The notes beneath the pieces are model-generated. The model was not told the origin of the DNA. It saw only the letters and a program-made list of their open reading frames with translations, and did not search any database. Positions 24,374-31,474 of a stretch of DNA of 38,138 nt are shown here, piece by piece (within the stretch, counting starts at the first letter, position 1; every line of letters begins with the position of its first letter). The translations under genes were made by a program, and so were the position numbers. Location of the stretch: the IMG/VR virus record IMGVR_UViG_3300020378_000007, positions 1 to 38,138 of that record; one strand, given 5' to 3'. This stretch comes from a virus.

Positions 24374-25126
24374 ATGGGAGTATATAGAGTATCTTCTCAA
24401 TTGAACTCTGGGCGTAAAGCTAAACGTTCTATTGGGTTCAAAGATATAGTTGCAGAATTTAATAGTAGTGGTACTTATAATGGAGCTTTAGGCATCCAAG
24501 AACACACTGTACTTGTCGTAGGTGGAGGCGGTGCAGGTGGTAAATGGGGTGGCGGAGGCGGTGGCGGTGGAGGCCGTGTATTTGGTTCTTTTAAAATGAC
24601 TAGAAATGAAAGCCATAATGTCAATATAGGTAATGGTGCTAACAACAACTCAACAGGTGCTAATCCAAGAGGAGGTACAGGTGGTACTTCTGCTTTTGGT
24701 AACTCTAACGCAGGTGGTGGCGGTGGAGGAGGAGGCTGCTGTGGTTGGGGTGGTAACGGTGGTTCAGGCTCAAATGTTGGTTTAGTTACAACTACATCAG
24801 AAAATACTTACAATGGTCGTAGTGGTGGTAATCAAATAAACTACGATAGAAGTAACTCTGGAGGTAGTGTTAGCCCTAATGAAACTAATCAATTCGGTTC
24901 TACATATGGTTATGGTAGAGGCGGAGGTGGAGGTGCTTATAATGATTATCCAGGTGTAAACGCATCAGGTGGTGCTAATGCAGGTAATGGTAGTCAAAAT
25001 GGTAACGGTAACTCTGCTACAGATGGTAATGGTTCTGGTGGTGGTGGTTCTGCTAGACATCAAAGCTCACCAGGTTCAGGCGGCAATGGTCGTGTATATG
25101 TTAAATATCTTGGAGATAGTTTGTAA
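24374..25126 (+). CDS. glycine-rich tip adhesin, 250 aa
   Basis: Residues about 50-250 are dominated by Gly, Asn and Ser, with runs such as WGGGGGGGGGRV near 57-68 and GGGGGGGGCCGWGGNGG near 117-133, separated by variable loops. This resembles polyglycine-II sandwich adhesins at the tip of phage fibres (T-even gp38-like), where loops between Gly runs contact the receptor. The two adjacent Cys in the second run are unusual. The first 45 residues probably bind the fibre. It lies after fibre genes and before a small chaperone-like gene, which fits. The host receptor cannot be deduced. Confidence 0.65.
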   Translation: MGVYRVSSQLNSGRKAKRSIGFKDIVAEFNSSGTYNGALGIQEHTVLVVGGGGAGGKWGGGGGGGGGRVFGSFKMTRNESHNVNIGNGANNNSTGANPRGGTGGTSAFGNSNAGGGGGGGGCCGWGGNGGSGSNVGLVTTTSENTYNGRSGGNQINYDRSNSGGSVSPNETNQFGSTYGYGRGGGGGAYNDYPGVNASGGANAGNGSQNGNGNSATDGNGSGGGGSARHQSSPGSGGNGRVYVKYLGDSL

Positions 25127-25497
25127 TGAAAGTAGCTATTGTAGGTTCAGATAATATTGTAGATAATATTTTAGTATTTGATACTGTAGAAGCAGCAGAA
25201 GCTGCATTTCCTAGTATGACTTGTATTCAAGAAACAGAAGATACTAATGCTGCAAATGTTAATTACACATGGCATGCTGATGTACAAAAGTTTTCTCCTG
25301 TTAAACCTTTTCCTAGCTGGACATTAGCTGATGATTATATAACATGGAATGCACCACAAGAACACCCTTTAGGTTCTATTGAAGCAGCAGAAGAAAATGG
25401 AGAAATATATTATTGGGACGAAGCTGTATATGATAGTGGTGGACAAGGTTGGACTAGAGCAGGAGAAGGTGTAGAAATACCACAACCTGCAAGCTAG
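25126..25497 (+). CDS. putative tail fibre accessory/chaperone, 123 aa
   Basis: Starts in TAATG after the adhesin gene. It begins MKVAIVGSDNIVDNILVFDT and has VKPFPSWTLADDYITWNAP in the middle and a YYWDEAV segment later, a pattern I have seen in small proteins after fibre genes of cyanophages and other marine phages. These may assist fibre assembly or form a fibre cap. Acidic, no membrane segment. The functional call is tentative. Confidence 0.5.
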   Translation: MKVAIVGSDNIVDNILVFDTVEAAEAAFPSMTCIQETEDTNAANVNYTWHADVQKFSPVKPFPSWTLADDYITWNAPQEHPLGSIEAAEENGEIYYWDEAVYDSGGQGWTRAGEGVEIPQPAS

Positions 25498-25507
25498 GAG
25501 TAATTAG

Positions 25508-26089
25508 GTGGAAACAATTTATTGGTTTGTCTTAAATGCTAATGACTTACCTCCTTCAGAAACATACTTACCTGTACAAAGATACAATGAAGATACATTT
25601 GGTTGTCCTCAAATGGTTAAATATAATCAACATAGAGCATATATAGAAAGTCCTGTATCGTTTGAGCTACGTAATAATGAACTATATGTAGAAAAAGAAA
25701 TGCCTCGTATGTTTAACATAATGCATACAGGACATAAAGTAATGCAAATGCCTTATTGTTTTCTTACAAAAAATAAAAACATTAAATTATTTTTACAAAA
25801 TATATCTACATTAGAAATGACAGAAGGCATTATACCTATAGGTAAATATCCTAGAATTATAAATTATACATTTAAAGGCAACGGTAAAGTTAATCAAGGT
25901 GACCCTATTGTACAAGTGTTGTTTAACGAACCTGTAAAATTAGTACATATAGTACCTAATGAAAGTATTTTAAATTTTGTACAATCAACATATCAAATAT
26001 CCCATTACAAAAATAATATAACTAAAATATTTAATAGAACTTCTATTGCTTACCCAAGAAAAGAATTAGATAAATGTCAAAGAAGATAA
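25508..26089 (+). CDS. hypothetical protein upstream of halogenase, 193 aa
   Basis: GTG start at 25508 with AGGAG upstream. The protein has a CP-containing beta segment (GCPQMVKYNQHRAYIESPVSF), then a segment with T-K-N-I-K-L and later QGDPIVQVLFNEPVKLVHI. The same order of features occurs in the protein downstream of the halogenase at 27227, and the two look like distant paralogues. They resemble a beta-rich family I recall from marine phages near halogenase genes (possibly DUF6065), but I am not certain of the name. Its stop overlaps the halogenase start by 16 nt, so the two are likely co-expressed and act in one pathway. Confidence 0.6.
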   Translation: METIYWFVLNANDLPPSETYLPVQRYNEDTFGCPQMVKYNQHRAYIESPVSFELRNNELYVEKEMPRMFNIMHTGHKVMQMPYCFLTKNKNIKLFLQNISTLEMTEGIIPIGKYPRIINYTFKGNGKVNQGDPIVQVLFNEPVKLVHIVPNESILNFVQSTYQISHYKNNITKIFNRTSIAYPRKELDKCQRR

Positions 26090-27237
26090 CAATATTAGGT
26101 AAAGGAACTGCAGGTAGTATTACTGCTGCACATTTTTCACACTATACAGAAGATGAAATAGAAGTTATATACGATAGCAATATACCTGAGGCTGCAGTAG
26201 GAGAAGGTTCGCAATTATCTTTGCCTAAATTACTAACAAACATATTTAATTTATCTTGGCTTGAGTTATCTAAAATAAATTACAATGCTAAACAAGGTAT
26301 TATGTATCAAAACTGGGGTGCAAATAATTACTTTCATAACTTTCCTATACCTGAAAGTGCTTGGCATTTTAACGCATTAGGCTTACAAAATTTTATAAAA
26401 GAAAAAATTGAACATAAAGTTAATTACATAGATAAACATATAAAAAATGTAAATGAATTAGATACTGATTATGTAATTGATTGTAGAGGTAAACCTACTA
26501 TGGATGACAGGTTTGCAATACAACATGATATGGTTATTAACTCAGCTTATGTAGTTCAATGTCCATGGGATTATCCTAAGATACAATATACATTAGCTAT
26601 AGCTAGACCTTATGGTTGGGTATTTGGTGTTCCATTATCTAATAGATTGTCATTAGGTTATATGTATAATGATAAATTTAATACAGTTGATGAAATTAAA
26701 AAAGATATAGAAGAAGTTCTAAACCTATTAGAAGAAGAAGCAGACGGTAAAATAAATAATCTTTCATTTAATAATTATAAATTAAGACAAAACTATAGTG
26801 AGTATCAATCACATAATGGCAACGCATCATTCTTTTTAGAACCATTAGAAGCTACTTCTATAGAAACTATTGACTTTATTAATAGACAAACATATGACCT
26901 TATATACAATGGACATACTATTGATTATGAACAACAAAAATTAGACATGTGGTTTGATGAAACTAATGTAATAATTATGATGCATTATGCAGCAGGTAGT
27001 CAATTTGATACACCGTTTTGGAAACATGCTATAAAAAAAGGTTGGAATTGTTTAGACAATGCACCTATTACTTTTACAGAACAAGTACAAAATGTACAAA
27101 GATATCTTGATAAACAAATAGATAGTAATGAATTAGGTATATTTGGTGCAGGTTGGAACTTAAGAAGTCAAGCAGAAAACCTTATAGGATTAGGTATATA
27201 CGATAAACTTATAGAAAGGATTAAAGTTGCAAATTAG
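26074..27237 (+). CDS. flavin-dependent (tryptophan-type) halogenase
   Basis: Uses reduced FAD, oxygen and halide to make hypohalous acid, which is led through a tunnel to a catalytic lysine and then to an aromatic substrate. Seen here: the FAD-binding GKGTAG (residues 9-14), AVGEGS (41-46) as the second FAD-contacting loop, K73 in NAKQGIMYQNW at the place of the catalytic Lys, GWVFGVPL (181-188) at the place of the WxWxIP signature with the second Trp replaced by Phe and Ile by Val, and EPLEATS (256-262) supplying the catalytic Glu/Ser loop. At 387 aa it is shorter than PrnA/RebH (about 530 aa); the substrate-binding domain is reduced, so the substrate is probably not free tryptophan. A cyanophage halogenase (VirX1) is known. 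No flavin reductase gene is nearby. Confidence 0.9.
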   Translation: MSKKITILGKGTAGSITAAHFSHYTEDEIEVIYDSNIPEAAVGEGSQLSLPKLLTNIFNLSWLELSKINYNAKQGIMYQNWGANNYFHNFPIPESAWHFNALGLQNFIKEKIEHKVNYIDKHIKNVNELDTDYVIDCRGKPTMDDRFAIQHDMVINSAYVVQCPWDYPKIQYTLAIARPYGWVFGVPLSNRLSLGYMYNDKFNTVDEIKKDIEEVLNLLEEEADGKINNLSFNNYKLRQNYSEYQSHNGNASFFLEPLEATSIETIDFINRQTYDLIYNGHTIDYEQQKLDMWFDETNVIIMMHYAAGSQFDTPFWKHAIKKGWNCLDNAPITFTEQVQNVQRYLDKQIDSNELGIFGAGWNLRSQAENLIGLGIYDKLIERIKVAN

Positions 27238-27943
27238 TTTAAAACCATTAACACCAGAGTTTAATTATTTATTAGACACACATACACCAGTCAATGCAAA
27301 TAGAATGCTACCTGATTGGTGGAAGAAAATGAAAAGATTTCATGACCCTATGATGCCTGAAGAAGCAGGTAATATAAAGAATTGTCCTGCTGTTAGAGAT
27401 ATATTAACGCAAGGTATTGTAGTTCCTGCATGGACATGGATTAAATTTAATCAAACTAAAAATGGTTTAGTTGTAACAAGTGGACATGATGGTCAAATAG
27501 AAGGTTGGGAAGTTACAGGACATCATACACAAAATCAAATAGAAAACACAAGTGTAACTGAATTATTAATAGGAGGTGCAATTAAACTTAATTGTCCTTG
27601 GTTAATTAAAACTGAAGAAAATATACAAACAATGTTCTTTGACCCTTTTTACAACGAAAAAGATAGGCCTTTTAGATTATTACCTGGTGTTGTTAGAACA
27701 GATGTTTATCATAATATTAATTTTCCTATGGAAATATATCCAAGATTAGATATAGGAGATATGTTAATTATAGAAGAAGGAACTCCATTAATCACTTTGC
27801 TACCTGTAGCTGTAGATAAAGTTAAATTAAATTTAGAAGAACAAACAAGTAGAGATGATTGGCATATAGAAGGTAATAGGTTATTAAGCTATAGGTCAGA
27901 AAGATATGACCAAGTAGTGAAAAATCATGATGATATGATATAA
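27227..27943 (+). CDS. hypothetical protein downstream of halogenase, 238 aa
   Basis: TTG start at 27227, chosen because AGAAAGGA lies at good spacing and the frame overlaps the halogenase end by 11 nt. It begins with PLTPEFNYLLDTHTPVNANR then LPDWWKKMK, a beta-rich core with NCPAVRDILTQGIVVPAWTW, a WLIKTEENIQ segment, and GDMLIIEEGTPLITLLPV. It parallels the 193-aa protein before the halogenase and may belong to the DUF6065-like group (from memory). There are conserved His residues (GHHTQ) but no known catalytic set. It may be the protein substrate, a partner or an accessory of the halogenase. Confidence 0.62.
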   Translation: MQISLKPLTPEFNYLLDTHTPVNANRMLPDWWKKMKRFHDPMMPEEAGNIKNCPAVRDILTQGIVVPAWTWIKFNQTKNGLVVTSGHDGQIEGWEVTGHHTQNQIENTSVTELLIGGAIKLNCPWLIKTEENIQTMFFDPFYNEKDRPFRLLPGVVRTDVYHNINFPMEIYPRLDIGDMLIIEEGTPLITLLPVAVDKVKLNLEEQTSRDDWHIEGNRLLSYRSERYDQVVKNHDDMI

Positions 27944-27951
27944 TCCGATTT

Positions 27952-28092
27952 ATGGATTTTCTATTTATATTTGTTCTTGGTTATTGTAGTAGAGATATAG
28001 TAAATTATATTAAACATTTAGTTAATTACGAACAATATACCTATGAATGGGATACTGAGTTTGAAGAATGGACTGGTGATGACCTCCCATAA
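27952..28092 (+). CDS. 46-aa acidic protein with N-terminal hydrophobic helix
   Basis: An ATG at 27952 opens a 46-codon frame: MDFLFIFVLGYCSRDIVNYI, then an aromatic and acidic tail ending in EEWTGDDLP. The first 12 residues are hydrophobic, so it may be membrane attached. There is no strong ribosome site. It overlaps the next gene by 14 nt if that gene starts at 28079. It lies at the start of the lysis/envelope region. No family known. Confidence 0.45.
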   Translation: MDFLFIFVLGYCSRDIVNYIKHLVNYEQYTYEWDTEFEEWTGDDLP

Positions 28093-28270
28093 CGGCAACG
28101 GTTTTACTCAAAAAGAAATGTTACAACTTATATTAGAAGGACAACAAGACATTAATAAACGTATAGATGAGTTACACGAAAAAGTTAATCAAAAAATATC
28201 AAGACAAGAGTTATCGGGCTGGTTAGTTGCAATCTCAGCATTGGTGGTGTTAATCAATAACTTAATGTGA
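28079..28270 (+). CDS. XhlA-like small membrane protein (possible holin), 63 aa
   Basis: I prefer ATG 28079 (MTSHNGNGFTQKEML) over an in-frame ATG at 28043 that has no ribosome site and overlaps the previous gene more. The central part is a charged helix (ILEGQQDINKRIDELHEKVN) and the end a hydrophobic segment (WLVAISALVVLINNLM) at the very C-terminus. This layout of helix then tail anchor is like XhlA-type lysis proteins. The stop overlaps the GTG of the next gene (GTGA). It could contribute to membrane disruption, though the similarity is only in topology. Confidence 0.5.
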   Translation: MTSHNGNGFTQKEMLQLILEGQQDINKRIDELHEKVNQKISRQELSGWLVAISALVVLINNLM

Positions 28271-29973
28271 AAAAGTTATTAGCTGTTGTAGCTGCAGTAT
28301 TACTAATAGCTACTCCTGTATATGCGTATCATACTGAAACACAAACACCTTATGATAGTAGTATTTCTATTAACTCTAATGATGGAAGTATTACAGTAAG
28401 TTGGCAAGAAAGTGACGGCTACGAAGATAATCCACCAGAATATTACATAGTTTATATAGGACTTACTGAATCTGCTGATGATGTATCAATACAAACTACG
28501 TTTGGTTTTACAGAAGCATTAGCTTGGCGTAGTCATACGTTTACTGCAGAGTATTTATATACTAATTTGTCTGTAGATAATCAAAACATATACTCAAAAG
28601 TAAAAGCATTTCACGATACTAATGGTACAACTAGCGACTTTACACCAGTTAAAAGTGTATTATATGATTATGATTATATACCTCCTACAACGACATCTAG
28701 TACGACAACAACTACTACCACCACAACAACGACAACGCTACCTAAGGCGGAAGATGTGGTCGAAGATGGTATCACTACGTACTTGGCTTGGGATAAAAAT
28801 GGATGTGAACACCCAAATAATCCTTTATCGTATAAACAATATTTGGAAGCCGTAGAAAGTGGAGATTGGTTTGGTTATCAGCCCAGTGATTGCAGTAATG
28901 TACCTGATGATGTTGTTGATATTGTCGAAGAGGAAATAGATGATGAGCTGGACCAAGAGATACTTGAAGATGACACCATCACAGAGGAGATTATTGAAGA
29001 GGAAGTTATTGAGCTCACGGAAGAAGAGATAGCTGCTATTGAAGCAGAGATTGCTGCTGAAGAAGAGCGTTTAATTCAGGAACAGATAGATGCTGAAGAA
29101 GAATTACTTATATTAGAAGAGCTTGAGGATAGTGTTATTCCTCTTGAGGATTTATCTGAAGAAGAGTTAGAAGAATTTGTAGATATTATACAGGAAATCG
29201 AAGATACTATTGAAATTATAGAAATAGTAGAAGAAGTTATAGAGTTAGATATACCTGAAGAAGTTATAATTATTATTGAGGAAGAGGTTTTAGAAGATGA
29301 TGTTGTTGTTGTGGTGGAAGATGAAGAAGTTATCGAGGAAGTTTTGGATGAGCCAATACAGGAAGATGTTGAGGAGGAACCTGCAGAAGAACTTTCTGAG
29401 GAAGAAGTCGTTGAAGCAGTATCTGAAGTTGAAGAAATCGTTGAGGATATTGTCGTTGAAGAAGCTACCACCGAAGAAGTTGTAGAAGTTCTTGAAGAAG
29501 TTAATGATGTTGGCGTACAAAATTTAGATAAAGCTACTGAAGAGGTACAAGAAATAGTACAAGCTGTTGTCGAGGAGGCAATTGAAAATGTTGAAGAACT
29601 TACAGAGGAACAAGTTGAGGTTGTTGCTGAGGTATTATCAGTTGAAACTGAAGATGTTGAAATTATTGCAGAGGCTGTTAAATCAGATACTGTAGTAGCA
29701 GAAGCTGTAGAAGAATACGTGGAAAGAGCTGTAGAAAATGCAGACGTAGAAGATTATACCCTAGCTGATGTTGTTACAGAAATACAATACGAAGCATTTA
29801 TAGAAAATCCTATAGAAGTTTTTGTAGATATTGATGTAGAGGAAATAAACCTTACAACTATTGGGGATGATATGACTACAGACCAAAAGGAAAAAGCTCA
29901 AGAAGTTGTAGTCCCAGTTATTTTGACTAGAATAGCTACTATGGCGGCTTTCGTATTTAGGAAAACCTTATGA
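28267..29973 (+). CDS. secreted/envelope protein: FnIII-like domain, poly-Thr linker, long acidic region
   Basis: GTG start overlapping the previous stop. Residues 1-20 are a clear signal peptide (KKLLAVVAAVLLIATPVYA, cleavage after A20). Residues 30-130 look like a fibronectin III/beta-sandwich domain. Residues 139-160 are a Pro then almost pure Thr linker. Residues 165-212 form a small domain with two Cys (C180, C209). Then more than 300 residues of Glu/Val/Ile/Asp repeats follow with a strikingly high negative charge. Residues 546-563 are hydrophobic (VVPVILTRIATMAAFVF) followed by RK, a possible C-terminal membrane anchor. Placed among holin-like genes. No lipobox or LPXTG motif. An envelope-spanning lysis, exclusion or adhesion role is possible. 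Confidence 0.7.
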   Translation: MKKLLAVVAAVLLIATPVYAYHTETQTPYDSSISINSNDGSITVSWQESDGYEDNPPEYYIVYIGLTESADDVSIQTTFGFTEALAWRSHTFTAEYLYTNLSVDNQNIYSKVKAFHDTNGTTSDFTPVKSVLYDYDYIPPTTTSSTTTTTTTTTTTTLPKAEDVVEDGITTYLAWDKNGCEHPNNPLSYKQYLEAVESGDWFGYQPSDCSNVPDDVVDIVEEEIDDELDQEILEDDTITEEIIEEEVIELTEEEIAAIEAEIAAEEERLIQEQIDAEEELLILEELEDSVIPLEDLSEEELEEFVDIIQEIEDTIEIIEIVEEVIELDIPEEVIIIIEEEVLEDDVVVVVEDEEVIEEVLDEPIQEDVEEEPAEELSEEEVVEAVSEVEEIVEDIVVEEATTEEVVEVLEEVNDVGVQNLDKATEEVQEIVQAVVEEAIENVEELTEEQVEVVAEVLSVETEDVEIIAEAVKSDTVVAEAVEEYVERAVENADVEDYTLADVVTEIQYEAFIENPIEVFVDIDVEEINLTTIGDDMTTDQKEKAQEVVVPVILTRIATMAAFVFRKTL

Positions 29974-30200
29974 TTAAAAGAGTAATTAAAAAAGTATGGA
30001 ATTGGTTAATAGAAATAATCAAAGAAACACTTAATCTTAGCTGGACTTTAGTTGGTTTAGTTATAGCTACCCTTACGTTAACAGGTAGTGCTCAACAAAT
30101 TACTGGATTAGCTACTATAATTACATTAGTCATATGGTTATTAACTATAGGATTTAGAAAAGATAAACCACAAGGTGGTGCAAAGAAAGTCAGTAGGTAA
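29970..30200 (+). CDS. two-TM holin candidate, 76 aa
   Basis: ATGA overlap with the previous gene. The N-terminal 20 residues are basic and amphipathic (IKRVIKKVWNWLIEIIKET). Two hydrophobic segments follow at about 24-42 and 46-63 with a short turn (SAQQITG), and a basic tail (FRKDKPQGGAKKVSR). Two-helix topology and a basic C-terminus are typical of phage holins, which form membrane holes to release or activate endolysin. It could also be another small membrane protein. The lysozyme-like genes lie downstream and on the opposite strand. Confidence 0.6.
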   Translation: MIKRVIKKVWNWLIEIIKETLNLSWTLVGLVIATLTLTGSAQQITGLATIITLVIWLLTIGFRKDKPQGGAKKVSR

Positions 30201-30286
30201 TGTGTATGGTTACAACTAAACCAGATGGTTCATTTGTACAAGTATGCAATTGCAAACATGGCAGTTCTTTTTGTGAGGAGGAATAA
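30200..30286 (+). CDS. 28-aa Cys-rich micropeptide
   Basis: Starts in TAATG with the previous gene and ends in TAATG with the next, so it is tightly locked between two real genes. The peptide has C2, C16, C18 and C25 (VCNCKHGSSFC with a His between), enough for one metal site, and ends EEE. The AGGAGG that serves the next gene lies within its last codons. Translation is likely from coupling. Function unknown. Confidence 0.6.
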   Translation: MCMVTTKPDGSFVQVCNCKHGSSFCEEE

Positions 30287-30579
30287 TGGCAGTGCCAGAA
30301 CGTGTTAAAAACACAATGAAAAAACATGGACTTAAAGGTGTTAACAAACCAAAACGTACACCTAGTCATAAAACAAAATCACATGTTGTTATGGCTAAAG
30401 AAGGTGATACATATAAACTAATTAGATTTGGCCAACAAGGTGTTAAAGGTGCGGGTAAAAACCCTAAATCTAAAAAAGATAAAGCTCGTAAGAAATCTTA
30501 TTATGCTAGACATAATGCACAAGGTAAACCTAAATCTAAATTGTCTGCAAAATATTGGTCACATAAGGTAAAGTGGTAA
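30286..30579 (+). CDS. DUF6321-like conserved phage protein, 97 aa
   Basis: AGGAGGAATAATG gives an excellent start. A small basic protein with GLKGVNKPKRTPSHKTKSHV near the start, LIRFGQQGVKG in the middle and AKYWSHKVKW at the end. I recall this set of motifs from a conserved phage family (DUF6321) of unknown function, common in marine phages near structural or lysis genes. The high Lys content suggests nucleic acid contact or a head-internal protein. No enzyme motif. Confidence 0.7.
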   Translation: MAVPERVKNTMKKHGLKGVNKPKRTPSHKTKSHVVMAKEGDTYKLIRFGQQGVKGAGKNPKSKKDKARKKSYYARHNAQGKPKSKLSAKYWSHKVKW

Positions 30580-30580
30580 T

Positions 30581-30745
30581 ATGGCAAAAAAAGGTTTATA
30601 TCATAATATAAATAAAAGAAAAAAAGCAGGTACAAGTAGGTCTAAAAAAAATTCTACTATATCTAAAAAAGCTTATTCTGATATGCAGAAAGGTTTTCCT
30701 AATAGCAAAAAAAATAAAGCTAAAAAGAAATCTAAAAAGAAATAA
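30581..30745 (+). CDS. very basic 54-aa protein
   Basis: Starts 1 nt after the previous stop and ends in TAATG. About 20 of 54 residues are lysine, ending KKKSKKK; a short middle part (ISKKAYSDMQKGFPN) may fold. Probably binds nucleic acid or packaged DNA, or is a small virion protein similar to head-internal basic peptides. No family recognised at this length. Confidence 0.65.
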   Translation: MAKKGLYHNINKRKKAGTSRSKKNSTISKKAYSDMQKGFPNSKKNKAKKKSKKK

Positions 30746-30906
30746 TGCACAATCTACCTGGAGCATACGTTGTCAATAGCCCTAAACCTGGACAGTACTG
30801 CAGTAATTGTATGCACTACGTTAATAATTATTGTACTAAGTTTATTGAAGAAGTAGCACCATATGGTTGGTGCAAAGTATGGCAAGGAGTACAACTTGAA
30901 GTATGA
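30745..30906 (+). CDS. four-Cys mini protein (HiPIP- or zinc-knuckle-like), 53 aa
   Basis: TAATG start with the previous gene. C19, C22, C30 and C43 are arranged CxxC-x7-C-x12-C with aromatic neighbours (QYCSNCMHY, NNYC, GWCKVW). This pattern resembles the four-Cys ligand set of small high-potential iron-sulfur proteins and also small zinc knuckles. The choice cannot be made by eye. It overlaps the next gene by 11 nt. Similar Cys patterns occur in several marine phages. Role unknown. Confidence 0.6.
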   Translation: MHNLPGAYVVNSPKPGQYCSNCMHYVNNYCTKFIEEVAPYGWCKVWQGVQLEV

Positions 30907-31474
30907 AGTATTAAGAATTAGTAGTGGTAAAGATTCTACGTCTGGTTTGCTATTTGAAATTAACAATGGTAAACGTACGTTTCTTGCATATACACTAGAA
31001 GATGAACAACGTGACGTTAAAGTTTGGGGTGAAACAAGGATTCCTGCAGGTACATACAAGTTAAAACTACGTACTGAAGGTGGGTTTCATAGTAGATATG
31101 TAGGTAAGTATGGTGCCATGCATAAAGGTATGATATGGGTTCAAGATGTACCAGGCTTTGAATATATATTATGGCATACAGGTAATACTGATGAGCATAC
31201 AGCAGGGTGTTTAATCCTAGGTAACACACAAACTAACAATCGTATAGCTAAAGATGGGTTTATTGGTAGCAGTGTTGATGCATACAAGTTTGTGTATCCA
31301 CGTGTTGCAGCAGCTATTGAATCTGGACAAGATGTAGAAGTTACTTACATAGATTATGATGGTGATGTAACTAATACACCAGAAAATACATCTGATGTAA
31401 TGGAAAAATTACAAGAGATAAGTGGTGAAGTACAAACTTTGTCTGCTAAACTAGACGGCAGGAGAATAACATAA
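30896..31474 (+). CDS. DUF5675-like cell-wall/lysis protein, 192 aa
   Basis: I choose TTG at 30896, preceded by AAGGAG eight bases away; an in-frame ATG at 30863 lacks a ribosome site. Residues 1-110 match the pattern of DUF5675: LxR...STSGLLFEI, YTLEDEQRD (32-40), ETRIPAGTYKL, DVPGFEYILWHTGNT and TAGCLILG. H94, N97 and C105 in HTGN...TAGC resemble the His/Cys active site of L,D-transpeptidase folds, so a role in peptidoglycan cleavage or crosslinking is plausible but unproven. The C-terminal 50 residues form a charged helix (VMEKLQEISGEVQTLSAKL). No signal peptide, so it would need a holin for export. Confidence 0.7.
   Translation: MKYEVLRISSGKDSTSGLLFEINNGKRTFLAYTLEDEQRDVKVWGETRIPAGTYKLKLRTEGGFHSRYVGKYGAMHKGMIWVQDVPGFEYILWHTGNTDEHTAGCLILGNTQTNNRIAKDGFIGSSVDAYKFVYPRVAAAIESGQDVEVTYIDYDGDVTNTPENTSDVMEKLQEISGEVQTLSAKLDGRRIT

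Noticed and set aside
24969-25154. Met/Val-rich frame overlapping the adhesin
   Set aside because: It is a frame-shifted reading of GGT-rich glycine codons and has no start signal.
28680-28745. ACA/ACG repeat tract as a possible DNA repeat or array
   Set aside because: It encodes the poly-Thr linker in frame and is explained by the protein; no spacer structure.
29076-29471. Antisense 131-codon Ser/Thr-rich frame
   Set aside because: It is the complement of the Glu-rich repeats of the secreted protein gene; GAA/GAG repeats give Ser-rich antisense frames without ribosome site.
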